Shown: positions 34,703-45,381, counted from the stretch's first letter. The stretch: 64,000 nucleotides of DNA from Nemertoderma westbladi (GCA_032718475.1 JAUCBJ010000633.1:1-64000), one strand, 5' to 3'. Notes: generated by a model from the letters alone, not told the origin. A program made the numbers and translations.

Positions 34703-35536
34703 TTATGAGTTGCTTAGAAGCAAGTTAGACAGTTTCTCTTGAATGGCCAGTTGGGTTTTCGATAAAGAGGATAAATAGGAGACCATAAGTAAATCCTTTA
34801 GGTTATCCGTTACCATATCGTGTAGTTTATCGGGGTCTATTTGAGGCGTAGAATCGATCATATCCATCAACGTGCGGCCCACAGTGTGATCCGAAGCTAT
34901 TCTACCGGCAATCACATCGTCGATATATTTCATCATAACATCTAAGAGATCCGAAATATTCGATGCAGCTTTACTGATCTGTTTCAACTCTGAAGACATT
35001 TCAACCAATCCCTGTTCATTCTTATTCTCGAGGAACATATCAACTGCTAATTTTTCCGGCGGAAAATAAACAATTTCCACTTCCACAGGGGCAAACAAAG
35101 TCCCTTCGGTGCTGCCAGGAACTCCGATCTTTGTACTGGTGTAGGCTACGATACTCATATGCGCATCCTTCAGACTCGTATCCACTGTGAGGTGAACGGG
35201 AGTACGATTCTCCCTGGAGTAGTAATCGTGAATTAGAATCGAGTGCTCCGTAACATCAGGACCCGTTGCGTACCAACCAACTATCGCCTCGTTCGGGTCC
35301 ACCTTTCTATGCAAGTCGTACATGTTTCTCGCGAATTCCATGTCAACGGCAACCTCTTCTTCCGATTCTTGATGCGGGACACAGAAGGAACTGGTTACCT
35401 CAACAACTCCGCCCTCGCATGAACCTAATAATGTCCCGATTACTCGTCTACTGTCTTCGCTTCGCCTCTCGTATGAATCGACTATCGCGAAGAAAACTAC
35501 AGGATGAACTTTACACAGCTTAACAGAAGCAGCCAT
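34703..35536 (-). CDS. EIF3F: Translation initiation factor eIF3 subunit F, intronless, nested in Mhc
   Basis: A 277-codon complete frame encodes eIF3f, a core MPN-domain subunit of the eIF3 complex that promotes 43S assembly. The N-terminal MPN domain (about residues 5-135) includes VGWYATGPDVTEHSILIHDY and HLTVDTSL. The C-terminal helical region has SDHTVGRTLMDMI and LKDLLMVSYLSSLSKTQLA. The human protein has about 80 extra N-terminal Pro/Ala-rich residues; starting directly at the MPN domain, as here, is common in invertebrates. The ATG context is AAAATGG. The lack of any intron in a gene that usually has several suggests a retrocopy or a naturally intron-poor gene. The full, well-conserved frame argues that it is functional. 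A variant polyA signal ATTAAA lies at 34560-34565 on the minus strand. Confidence 0.93.
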   Translation of the reverse strand: MAASVKLCKVHPVVFFAIVDSYERRSEDSRRVIGTLLGSCEGGVVEVTSSFCVPHQESEEEVAVDMEFARNMYDLHRKVDPNEAIVGWYATGPDVTEHSILIHDYYSRENRTPVHLTVDTSLKDAHMSIVAYTSTKIGVPGSTEGTLFAPVEVEIVYFPPEKLAVDMFLENKNEQGLVEMSSELKQISKAASNISDLLDVMMKYIDDVIAGRIASDHTVGRTLMDMIDSTPQIDPDKLHDMVTDNLKDLLMVSYLSSLSKTQLAIQEKLSNLLLSNS

Positions 35537-35579
35537 TTTCCGATTATAGTGTATAGATATATATATATAAATTCTGAAA

Positions 35580-36060
35580 TTAGGCTGGCGCTTGCCCCTT
35601 CAAATCCTTTATGTCCGTGCTACCGTGTCCGAGCTGAGCTGCCGAGGTATCATATACGATTGCAATAGCCTACTGCAGTACTGCAATACCAGAATACGGT
35701 ATGCAATAGACTGATAGACTACCGGTACCAGTACTGCAGTAAAGCCGTCCTAAACAAGCAGGCTGGTTGTTAGGCCTATTCTAATGGTAGACAGAAGGAC
35801 AAGTACTGAAGTACTTTGCACATTGCAGACTGTGGAAGGTCTGATGGTAGGCCATGGTGGAAGTTTCAGTGTCAGGGTCAGCGGTCAGGCAAAGACTACT
35901 GGACTAGGCCTACTAAATTGTACTACGGTACTAGGCTGTCTAGAGGGGGTACGTACTAAAAGCTGAAAATGTATATACAGATATCAGGATATAGCAGTAT
36001 CGGTACCGACCTAGCTATCCCGACCTATACCACCCTGCCACCGAGCTTTACAGATCGTAA
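35580..36060. other. Upstream region of eIF3F, short palindromic words, no gene
   Basis: Rich in ACCGGTAC, TACTGCAG and AGGCCTA words. Positions 35553-35572 next to the ATG form an alternating AT run, too close to the ATG to be a confident TATA box. Confidence 0.5.
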
Positions 36061-36329
36061 ATTGCCAATTGGGGTGTCGTTTCAGCCTTCTCGTGGGTTA
36101 ATGTTAAATTAATATTGAAAAATTGGTGCTTAGAAGTAAAAATTTACTGTAAACTGTGTTCCTAAATTTAGTTTATTGTTTTGGTTAGAAAAGCCTGCCA
36201 TTGATTATAACCTGCTACTTTCCTTTAAAGGGTAGGCCTATCTTAGTAAATAGTGAATATCGAAATTAAATATTCGCGAAATTAAGTTAATATGTTGAAA
36301 TAGGCTGAAACGACGCCCCAATTGGTAAT
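36061..36329. mobile_element. MITE-like element with about 27-bp terminal inverted repeats
   Basis: The left end ATTGCCAATTGGGGTGTCGT (continuing TTCAGCC) and the reverse complement of the right end ATTACCAATTGGGGCGTCGT (TTCAGCC) differ at two positions. The 270-bp interior is non-coding; its segment TTTATTGTTTTGGTTAGAAA also occurs near 21908. Target duplication unclear. Confidence 0.72.
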
Positions 36330-36359
36330 ATGCTTACAGATCTAATACCATAAGCTATA

Positions 36360-36500
36360 CCGACCAATAATTTTAGCTACTAAAAGGTGTATATACCGAC
36401 CTATATCGGGTACGTAGTAAAAGGTATACCGACCTATAGGTCCTATTAGGTCCTGTTGGCATTTAGGTCCGTGGCGTAACAATGCAATACAAAGCTACAC
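36360..36500. repeat. Degenerate TACCGACCTATA repeats
   Basis: Short words TATACCGACCTATA and TAGGTCCTATTAGGTCC recur. The same words in the other orientation (GGTATAGGTCGGTATAG) occur at 37470-37740 and 38320-38470. Probably a decayed minisatellite family. Confidence 0.55.
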
Positions 36501-36509
36501 CGACCTATA

Positions 36510-36950
36510 CCAGGCTATGGGTTGTTAATCTGGGGTAATCCTAGCATAATTAAACCAATTAGAGTTAAGATAAATAAGTTATTATGTGCTATTACATTCA
36601 GCGACCGATTTGCATCATCTGCTCCCCTGTATAGACGCCTTAATATCTTACCTGTTGGAAGCCTTTATAAATTCCATGTTCTAAATTTTATGTACGACGT
36701 ATCGCATAATAGCAGTCATCCCTGCTTCCATAGTTTTTTTATCAAATCAAACACCATGCATACATATGGAACACGATCGTCTACCGCTAACAAATATTTT
36801 ATTCCACGTAAAAATCTTATTGTGGGTCAGAAATCATTAATCAATTAATTAATCATGTGGAATTCACTTGAGGAAAATCTGCTTTGCTCTAAAACAAAAT
36901 CTATTTTCAAATCCCATTTAAAAAGGTTACTGCATGAACAATCACTCTAA
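36510..36950 (+). pseudogene. C-terminal fragment of a second, CR1/Rex-like LINE ORF
   Basis: The frame WGNPSIIKPIRVKINKLLCA, ITFSDR..APLYRRLNILPV.. and HTYGTRSS resembles the region after the reverse transcriptase in CR1/Rex-type LINEs. The ending WNSLEENLLC..FKSHLKRLLHEQ to a stop at 36948-36950 is in another frame, so a frameshift lies near 36840. This element differs from the LINE at 26962. Confidence 0.7.
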
Positions 36951-36989
36951 TTCCTTGCTGTTATTGCACACACAATGTTAGTTCATAGT

Positions 36990-39090
36990 GTCACAATACA
37001 GTAGGTGCCACATCACTTCCCGGGCGCGGGGTCGCGTTATACCCGTGGGTTACCATGTTTAAATATATGTAAAATATATACGGTAATTTATATATAATAT
37101 AATAATATAACATAATAAATGTATAGTGCATAAATTTCCCAGGCTGATTTACTACAGTAGTACTATTATTTTTTATTCTATTTCGTACTAATTGATTAAT
37201 TTGGTGAGTTTCCACCCGAACACTAGCGTTTCTATCACGGATGGGAACTCACAATGGTAATAATTATTTCATATTTATCGTTAATTAAAGGACCGGGCCA
37301 TTCCCGGATTTCAGTTTCAGTTTCAGGCTATAACAATGCATTCCAGAGGTACACGGATTGATGTTGGATTTGTAATAAATTGTTTACTATACCGGAGACT
37401 CGTCTCGCGTTTGTTAAGTGACAATTAGGCGTATCGTAGGTACGCAAGTAGCGTCCCTGGGGGAGTCATTGGCGCAGGTATAGGTCGGTATAAGCCTGTA
37501 TTAGCTCGTTATAGCTCTGCATTGTATTTCTATAGCTCGGTGTAAGTCGGTATACCTTTTAGTAGCCATTTTATAGATCAGTATAGCTCGGTATAGGTCG
37601 GTACGGGGGGTACGTACCCCTATATCGACTATAACAATGCAATACAGAACTACACTGTCCTACAGCATACCCAATAGATAATACCGGCCTTATCACCCTA
37701 TACCGACCTAAACCAAACTATACAGACCGATGCAATTCAACACAGATAAAAAATTGTCTGGCACATTTAAATAATGACGCCATAAGTAAGAAAGCAACGC
37801 GATAGTTTTCACAGACTCATACACGAAGCAGATATGTTCTGCTCTGCTGCATTATTAACAATTTTTTAGTTTACAAATACAAAACATAATTATTATTATG
37901 ATACCACAGATTAAAGTGGATATACATACATAAATAGAAGAGGCGGTACGGTCGGTACGTGAAGATCATTGAACTACTAAAACCCGCTATACCTTCAGTT
38001 TCATTGTTCATGTGTAGTGGGGGTGAGAGCCCCTATAAATGGGGTGGGGTGGAGGTCAAACGGGACGGGCCAAATTCAAATCGCAATAAAAAAAGACTCA
38101 GATGTTTTGACCTTTCAATTATTATTTAGTGTATATCACAGTAAAGGTGAGTAGGGAAGGCAATAGACGCATATACAGAGGATGATGGCCTAAGAGTACC
38201 GGGGAACCAAAATCGTGAAAGGAATGGAAATAAAGTAAAAAAAAATAACGTATAATGTAGAGTAATGAGTGATTTAAACGGACATGAAGAAAAAGTTATT
38301 ATAATAACAAAGAACACTCGATATAGGTCGACATAACTGTCTATTCCATCGTTATAGCTTGGTAGAGGTCGGTAAGACCAGTTTTAGCTATAGGTATACC
38401 TAGGTCGTGTTAGGCCGGTTTTAGCTATAGGTATACCTAGGTCGTGTTAGGCCGGTTTTAATTTGGTATAGTTCTATTGTCCTAAATAATACTATAAATT
38501 AAAAATAGTGAATAATTAATAACAGGACATTTCTGTAAATATTTACTATTAAAAGTAAACTTTATATTATAATAAAATAGGAAATTTCCGTAAAAATGTC
38601 TAGAGGTAATTTACGAATTTTCCGGAAATTTCCTGACTCGTATCCCTAGCCATGGTCGACCCCTAAGATTGATAACATTGGATAAAAAATATCTTAAAAA
38701 TGTTTCTAGCAACATTACTTACAATATATAAAAAGTATATCGGAGGATATCAAAACTTCGTGTTTTTTGGCATATCCTAAAATACGGTAACATACTGTGT
38801 ATGCAATGGAAAGTGTTGCCTGTCACAGCGACATGTTGATGGAAACGGAAAGTGTTGCCGGTGCCTACGATTATAATAGAGTCCTGTTACTTGAGCACTG
38901 CTCAGAACATTGAACTGCTCAGATGCCCATGTGGGATCCAAATGGTGACGTCACGGTTGGAATGGAAGTCGCCCAAGAACGACATTAAGCAAGTACAAAG
39001 TGGTTGTTGAGTGACAATAAGTTTTGGGAGGCTACAATGGCGTAAAGTGCAGACATACAACACATCAAATGGTATTATTTCCAGGTTCTA
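36990..39090. other. Intron stretch with degenerate GGTATAGG repeats, no gene
   Basis: Positions 37440-37750 and 38320-38470 hold degenerate GGTATAGGTCGGTATAGC words. Within the latter a unit from TTTTAGCTATAGGTATACCT through GTGTTAGGCCGG is present twice in tandem (38379-38456). Remaining sequence is AT-rich without recognisable coding content. Confidence 0.55.
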
Positions 39091-39096
39091 TTGTGT

Positions 39097-39167
39097 GAGC
39101 TGGTATCGGAATGGTTAGGCGCTAGACCTCCAACTACGAGGTCACCAATTCGACCCCTTCTGGAAGT
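39097..39167 (+). other. tRNA-like sequence, probably a SINE head
   Basis: GAGCTGGTATCGGAATGGTTAG resembles acceptor/D-arm. GACCTC-CAACTAC-GAGGTC forms a clean anticodon-like stem-loop, and CCAATTCGACCCC resembles the T-arm. The acceptor stem does not pair well, so a tRNA-derived element is preferred to a gene. Confidence 0.45.
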
Positions 39168-39390
39168 AAAACTTTATGCTAGGCTGTGCCCAACAAAAAT
39201 TGTCACTTTTTATTTAACCTACGTGATTCGGGCTTACCCGAACAAGCTAGTTATAATAACGGAATAATTAACAGGTAGGTGGTAGGCCCCTTAATTAAAC
39301 ATTTCAAATCTTTCTTAAATCTTTCTTAAACTCAAAAAGCAGGTCCACTTTTAATTTACTAGATAGCTCTTAAATTAATTGATACATTAC

Positions 39391-39517
39391 CTGGTTCAGG
39401 TGGAATAAAGAATATTTCTGCCATTAGTTTGCAACCAGACTTGCTGAAGACCTGGACAACTGAATCGTTTAGAGGATCTTTATTTTTGTCTAACCATCCA
39501 GTTACGTTGTATCCGAC
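39391..39517 (-). CDS. Mhc: Myosin heavy chain motor exon before loop 2
   Basis: This 127-nt exon encodes [20 protein letters not shown] then [17 protein letters not shown]. The (V/P)xYNxxGWLxKNKDPLN motif is conserved in the motor's 50-kDa lower domain. Phase 0 in, phase 1 out at CAG/GTAATG. The next intron is 14 kb and contains two nested genes. Confidence 0.98.
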
Positions 39518-39736
39518 CTACAGATAAAATATTATTAGGTTGATGTTTAATCTATTAAATAAAACTGCTAAATATATCCTTTAATCTGCATCTTTTTCTG
39601 TGCTAACTACTTCGGTAGATCCGAAAAGTTGCAGAAATTCTAAAAAAAGCGCTCTTTTCAAATCTTCTCAAATATTAACATTGAGTGATTTTCCATATTT
39701 CCCACTGAGATACGATAAATGGAACTAGCAACTAAC

Positions 39737-39928
39737 CGTTCCGGCGTAATGATGGACCTCGAAGTGGGGTGGGGGCACGTCGGTTTGCTTCTTTTTGCCA
39801 CCTATCGATGGTTTACCGAACTGAGGAGATTTACCCAGGTGAGTCTCTATGAGTTTAGATAAGAAACTGGTGTCGTTTCCTTTGGGAACAATGCACTCCT
39901 CTTCCAGCATAGCAAGAACACCCATTGG
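39737..39928 (-). CDS. Mhc: Myosin heavy chain motor exon
   Basis: This 192-nt, phase 0/0 exon encodes PMGVLAMLEEECIVPKGNDT, then LIETHLGKSPQFGKP and ends FEVHHYAGT. PxG(I/V)...LEEEC and HYAGTV are invariant motor motifs. Confidence 0.98.
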
Positions 39929-40261
39929 CTAATAATGAAATTGTTTATTAAAATTATATTTAAAGATGTCAAATGTAGAATAATAAAAAATTTCTAATAT
40001 AATTCATATACCATTTTTACATAATTTTAAGTAGTTATTTTAGGGACTGCAAAGTAAAGCAGTAAACGTTTCTTAACTTTTAAAAAGGCCTTATTATGTA
40101 GTGTAGTATTGATAGGTAACTGGTTAATCTAAATCTAAGTTGTTTTTATAAATTTGTATAAAATACTAATATTAAACACCGCTGAAGACGCCCGTGACTG
40201 GTGAAATGGCCATACAGTAACTTTAACTAATTTTTCTTAACCTGTGGTGAACGACCCTTAA

Positions 40262-40645
40262 ACTGCTGAGGACACCAAATAACTTGATGGTAATATAAAA
40301 TGGTAAATATAAAATGGTAAATATCTGCTCCGGTTTCAATTTGTCAAGTACAATGTACACATCTTCAACCAGACACTATATAACATTGGAGGTGTCTCAT
40401 TAGTTCCCCCAAGCTTGACACTAGAACAAAATCGCCCCCGCTTTGCAGGAAATTGCTTATACCGCGGGGACCATTGCACTATTGAGTCAATCTTGTGCTT
40501 TGGGATGATTGCGGACTTATCGTGAGAATATGCATGGACGGTGGACGCCTCCTAAAGGACACTGGCTGTGAAGAAGATACAAATAATATCACGAAAGACA
40601 TGGATGAAAAAGGAGTGTTGCGACGTAATTTTGTTGATAAGCCGA
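40262..40645 (+). pseudogene. LINE 3' fragment, copy 3 (decayed)
   Basis: AACTGCTGAGGACACCAAAT, then GTCAAGTACAATG and AACCAGACACTATATAACAT match LINE copy 2 at 29276-29400 and continue to its 3' part with many changes and small indels. It lies on the plus strand and ends about 40 bp from the donor of the 40685 myosin exon. Confidence 0.85.
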
Positions 40646-40684
40646 GTATAGAAAGAACTTTAGGAAACAATATAAAGTTCTAAC

Positions 40685-40855
40685 CTTCTCAATAAGATCG
40701 ATAGTTCCCTCGAGATCGAGACCGAAATCGATGAACTCCCATTCTATCCCCTCCCTCCTATATTCTTCCTGCTCCAAGACGAACATGTGATGGTTGAAAA
40801 ACTGCTGCAACTTCTCGTTCGTAAGGTTGATGCACATCTGTTCGAATGTGTTGAA
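40685..40855 (-). CDS. Mhc: Myosin heavy chain relay-helix exon
   Basis: This 171-nt, phase 0/0 exon encodes [20 protein letters not shown] then [20 protein letters not shown] and ends LIEK. It is the relay helix and loop ([22 protein letters not shown], EQEEY). A single version is seen; insects have multiple relay exons here. Confidence 0.98.
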
Positions 40856-41012
40856 CTGCAAGGAAATAATTACAGTTTTATTAAAATAGATAAATTCCTG
40901 GTTAAATGTAAAAGTTATACAAAACAAAATAATCATAGAAAAAATAACAAATTAAATAATACAATTATTTATTTTATTATAATTTTTAATATAAATAAAT
41001 AAATTGACAAAC

Positions 41013-41162
41013 ATCAAAGACTTCGAATCCGGCGATATCGAGAACACCAATAAAGGTATTGCGGGGAGCATCAGTGTCCAGGGTCTTATTGACTCTCACT
41101 ACCAACCATCGGAACATTCTGTCGTAAATCGCCTTGGCAAGAGCACCGACTGCGTAGGAAAT
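41013..41162 (-). CDS. Mhc: Myosin heavy chain switch II exon
   Basis: This 150-nt, phase 0/0 exon encodes [20 protein letters not shown] and ends [20 protein letters not shown] is the switch II motif that contacts the nucleotide gamma-phosphate. Donor GAT/GTTTGT. Confidence 0.98.
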
Positions 41163-41329
41163 CTATAATTAATGGATAAAGTAAAATATTAGTAAAGAAA
41201 CTCAGAATTTGCAAAATTAATCTATAAAATAATTATAATAATCATTTACTATTATAATAGCAACATATTCCACATGCGAATTCGAACTCATAATAAGATC
41301 ACGAACACGCACAGAAATTCAATACATAC

Positions 41330-41448
41330 CTGGTCCTTGGTCTGACCTTTGGTCACATACTCGCTTCCGACTTTCACTTTGGGTTTCAATATGCCTTTGA
41401 CAAAATCAGTAACGTTGATCTTAAGCAAATGCGCTGTCTTTTCCGCCT
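41330..41448 (-). CDS. Mhc: Myosin heavy chain motor exon
   Basis: This 119-nt exon encodes [20 protein letters not shown], then [19 protein letters not shown]. Two bases complete Glu begun at 44519; phase 0 out at CAG/GTATGT. The intron upstream is array D. Confidence 0.97.
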
Positions 41449-41566
41449 CTGTAAATATAAGTAATATTTCACTGTGAATGAGAAAGGCTCAAATATGTCA
41501 CTTATCCTGGCGGGAGCACCAAATTTGATGTGTAAGCATCGAATCAACCATTTTATAATAATATAC

Positions 41567-44518
41567 TATTCCTTCGATCTCAGCCGCCCCTTCCTCGGCC
41601 CCTCCACACTAACCTTCCATTCCATCGATCTCAGCCCGCCCCTCCCTCGGCCCCGCCACACTAACATTCCATTCCATCGATCTCAGCCCGCCCCTTCCTC
41701 GGCCCCTCCACACTAACCTTCCATTACATCGATCTCAGCCCGCCCCTCCCTCGGCCCTTCCACACTAACCTTCCATTACATCGATCTCAGCCCGCCCCTC
41801 CCTCGGCCCTTCCACACTAACCTTCCATTCCATCGATCTCAGCCCGCCCCTCCCACAGCCCCTCCACCCACACTAACCTTCCATTCCATCGATCTCAGCC
41901 CGCCCCTCCCACGGCTCCTCCACACTAACCTTCCATTCCATCGATCTCAACCCGCCCCTCCCTCGGCCCTTCCACACTAACCTTCCATTCCATCGATCTC
42001 AGCCCGCCCCTCCCTCGGCCCTTCCACACTAACCTTCCATTCCATCGATATCAGCCCGCCCCTCCCACTGCTCCTCCACACTAACCTTCCATTCCATCGA
42101 TCTCAACCCGCCCCTCCCTCTGCCCTTCCACACTAACCTTCCATTCCATCGATCTCAGCCCGCCCCTCCCTCGGCCCTTCCACACTAACCTTCCATTCCA
42201 TCGATCTCAACCCGCCCCTCCCTCTGCCCTTCCACACTAACCTTCCATTCCATCGATCTCAGCCCGCCCCTCCCTCGGCCCCTCCACACTAACAATCCAT
42301 TCCATCGATCTCAGCCCGCCCCTCCCTCGGCCCCTCCACACTAACATTCCATTCCATCGATCTCAGCCCGCACCTCCATCGGCCCCTCCACACTAACATT
42401 CCATTCCATCGATTTCAGCCCGCCCCTCCCTCGGCCCCTCCGCACTAACCTTCCATTCCATCGATCTCAGCCCGCCCCTCCCTCGGCCCTTCCACACTAA
42501 CCTTCCATTCCATCGATCTCAGACCGCCCCTCCCACAGCCACTCCACCCACACTAACCTTACATTCCTTCGATTTCAGCCCGCCCCTCCCTCGGCCCCTC
42601 CGCACTAACCTTACATTCCTTCGATCTCAGCCCGCCCCTCCCTCGGCCCTTCCACACTAACCTTCCATTCCATCGATCTCAGCCCGCCCCTCCCACGGCC
42701 CCTCCACCCACACTAACCTTCCATTCCATCGATCTCAGCCCGCCCCTCCCTCGGCCCTTCCACACTAACCTTCCATTCCATCGATCTCAGCCCGCCCTTC
42801 CCACGGCCCCTCCACACTAACCTTCCATTCCATCGATCTCAGCCCGCCCCTCCCTCGGCCCTTCCACACTAACCTTCCATTCCATCGATCTCAGACCGCC
42901 CCTCCCACAGCCACTCCACCCACACTAACCTTCCATTCCATCGATCTCAGACCGCCCCTCCCACAGCCACTCCACCCACACTAACCTTACATTCCTTCGA
43001 TTTCAGCCCGCCCCTCCCTCGGCCCCTCCGCACTAACCTTCCATTCCATCGATCTCAGCCCGCCCCTCCCTCGGCCCTTCCACACTAACCTTCCATTCCA
43101 TCGATCTCAGACCGCCCCTCCCACAGCCACTCCACCCACACTAACCTTACATTCCTTCGATCTCAGCCCGCCCCTCCCTCGGCCCTTCCACACTAACCTT
43201 CCATTCCATCGATCTCAGCCCGCCCCTCCCACGGCCCCTCCACCCACACTAACCTTCCATTCCATCGATCTCAGCCCGCCCCTCCCTCGGCCCTTCCACA
43301 CTAACCTTCCATTCCATCGATCTCAGCCCGCCCCTCCCTCGGCCCTTCCACACTAACCTTCCATTCCATCGATCTCAGCCCGCCCCTCCCACGGCCCCTC
43401 CACCCACACTAACCTTCCATTCCATCGATCTCAGCCCGCCCCTCCCTCGGCCCTTCCACACTAACCTTCCATTCCATCGATCTCGGCCCGCCCTTCCCAC
43501 GGCCCCTCCACACTAACCTTCCATTCCATCGATCTCAGCCCGCCCCTCCCACGGCCCCTCCACCCAGACTAACATTCCATTACATCGATCTCAGCCCCCC
43601 CCCCCCCCCCCCCGGCCCCTCCACACTAACCTTACATTCCTTCGATCTCAGCCCGCCCTTCCCTCGGCCCCTCCACACTAACCTTCCATTCCATCGATCT
43701 CAGCCCGCCCCTCCCTCGGCCCCTCCACACTAACATTCCATTCCATCGATCTCAGCCCGCCCCTCCCTCGGCCCCGCCACACTAACCTTCCATTCCATCG
43801 ATCTCAGCCCGCCCTTCCCACGGCCCCTCCACACTAACCTTCCATTCCATCGATCTCAGCCCGCCCCTCCCTCGGCCCTTCCACACTAACCTTCCATTCC
43901 ATCGATCTCAGCCCGCCCCTCCCACGGCCCCTCCACCCACACTAACCTTCCATTCCATCGATCTCAGCCCGCCCCTCCCTCGGCCCTTCCACACTAACCT
44001 TCCATTCCATCGATCTCGGCCCGCCCTTCCCACGGCCCCTCCACACCAACCTTCCATTCCATCGATCTCAGCCCGCCCCTCCCACGGCCCCTCCACACTA
44101 ACATTCCATTCCATTGATCTCAGCCCGCCCCTTCCTCGGCCCCTCCACACTAACATTCCATTCCATTGATCTCAGCCCGTCCCTCCCTCGGCCCCTCCAC
44201 ACTAACCTTAAATTCTTTCGATCTCAGCCCGCCCCTCCATCGGCCCCTCCGCACTAACCTTCCTTTCCATCGATCTCAGCCCGTCCCTCCCTCGGCCCTT
44301 CCACACTAACCTTCCATTCCATCGATCTCAGCCCGCCCCTCTCACGGCCCCTTCACACTAACCTTCCATTCCATCGATCTCAGCCCGCCCCTCCCACGGC
44401 CCCTCCACACTAACGTTCCATTCCATCGATCTCAGCCCGCCCCTTCCTCGGCCCCTCCACACTAACCTTCCATTCCATCGATTTCAGCCCGCCCTTCCCT
44501 CGGCCCCTCCACACTAAC
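41567..44518 (-). repeat. Array D: 52-bp minisatellite made largely of coding-exon sequence
   Basis: About 57 units of 52 bp fill the intron from the 5' splice site 44518/44519. About 40 of the 52 bases copy the last 40 bases of the myosin exon (codons for [13 protein letters not shown]), with four or five C/T transitions; the remaining 12 copy the intron start GTTAGTGTGGAG. Each unit therefore contains a coding tail plus a donor. Several units carry a four-base CCCA insertion. A poly-C run at 43596-43613 interrupts one unit. Confidence 0.96.
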
Positions 44519-44657
44519 CTTCCATTCCATCGATTTCAGCCTGCTCCTCTCTCGGCCTTTGTTTAAACTTGACGTTTCCGAAGTGTAGTATACCGGCACA
44601 TAGTTCGTACATGCTACCCTTCTCTTCAGCCGAAAATCCGAGAACATCAAAGGCGGT
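44519..44657 (-). CDS. Mhc: Myosin heavy chain motor exon
   Basis: This 139-nt exon encodes [20 protein letters not shown], then [13 protein letters not shown] and [10 protein letters not shown]. The length and phases (0 in, 1 out) equal the conserved muscle-myosin exon with FKQxxREEQAEPDG. Donor GAAG/GTTAGT. The coding tail and donor are duplicated as array D. Confidence 0.98.
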
Positions 44658-45078
44658 CTGCAAGTTCGTGGTGTATAATAAATAAAGGAATCAACTTTAA
44701 CGTATTCGTAATATTTCGTTATCCAATATTTATTAAAAATTAGAAATTATTTAATGTGGACAAAATGTTATCAGATATTTCTGGCCTCTTTTATCAGGCA
44801 CATCTACACCACATTCAAAATTTCGGAAATTGAAGGTAAAATAAGGGTGATTTTCGTTGAATTCGTGTAAGTCCAACATTAAGAACGGACTGCCATCACT
44901 ACATTACATCAGTCCATAAAGTACAAATTTATTGACCTTAATTCATTAGAATTAGTTATCAGTGATTTATTACTCTATATACCGATTGTATGATGACGTC
45001 ATAAGCTGAGATATGTTGCAAAATAAAGTAAATTATAACACTAAATCATTCAAGTATATAATACTCCACTGCACTCAC
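44658..45078. other. Intron, no element recognised
   Basis: A 421-bp AT-rich intron. Nothing supported. Confidence 0.6.
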
Positions 45079-45281
45079 ATCAGTTGCCTCCATTTCCTCT
45101 GCATCATTCATAGACGCGAGTTTTGGTTGCGAATTCTCAATGAAGCGATAATCCTTGGATTCACCTTTGAGTAACAACTTATCCTTTAAACCAGCGATTT
45201 TACCGGATAACAGCTGATAGAAGATGTGATAACATCGCTCCTTACTTGTCTGGAGGATGACACGTGATTTCTCCAATAAAT
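45079..45281 (-). CDS. Mhc: Myosin heavy chain motor exon
   Basis: This 203-nt exon encodes LLEKSRVILQTSKERCYHIF, then YQLLSG and ends EEMEATD. YLLEKSRV...ERxYHIFYQ is invariant in myosin II motors. It completes a Tyr codon begun at 46294 and leaves in phase 0 at GAT/GTGAGT. Confidence 0.98.
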
Positions 45282-45311
45282 CTGTAAAAATTAAATTGTT
45301 AAATGTGGAAC

Positions 45312-45381
45312 TGATACGATACGATACGATACGATACGATACGATACGATACGATACGATACGATACGATACGATACGATA
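45312..45381 (-). repeat. (TATCG)n microsatellite
   Basis: Fourteen uninterrupted 5-bp units (GATAC on the plus strand) lie about 30 bp upstream of the acceptor at 45281 and could lie near the branch-point region. Confidence 0.97.
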
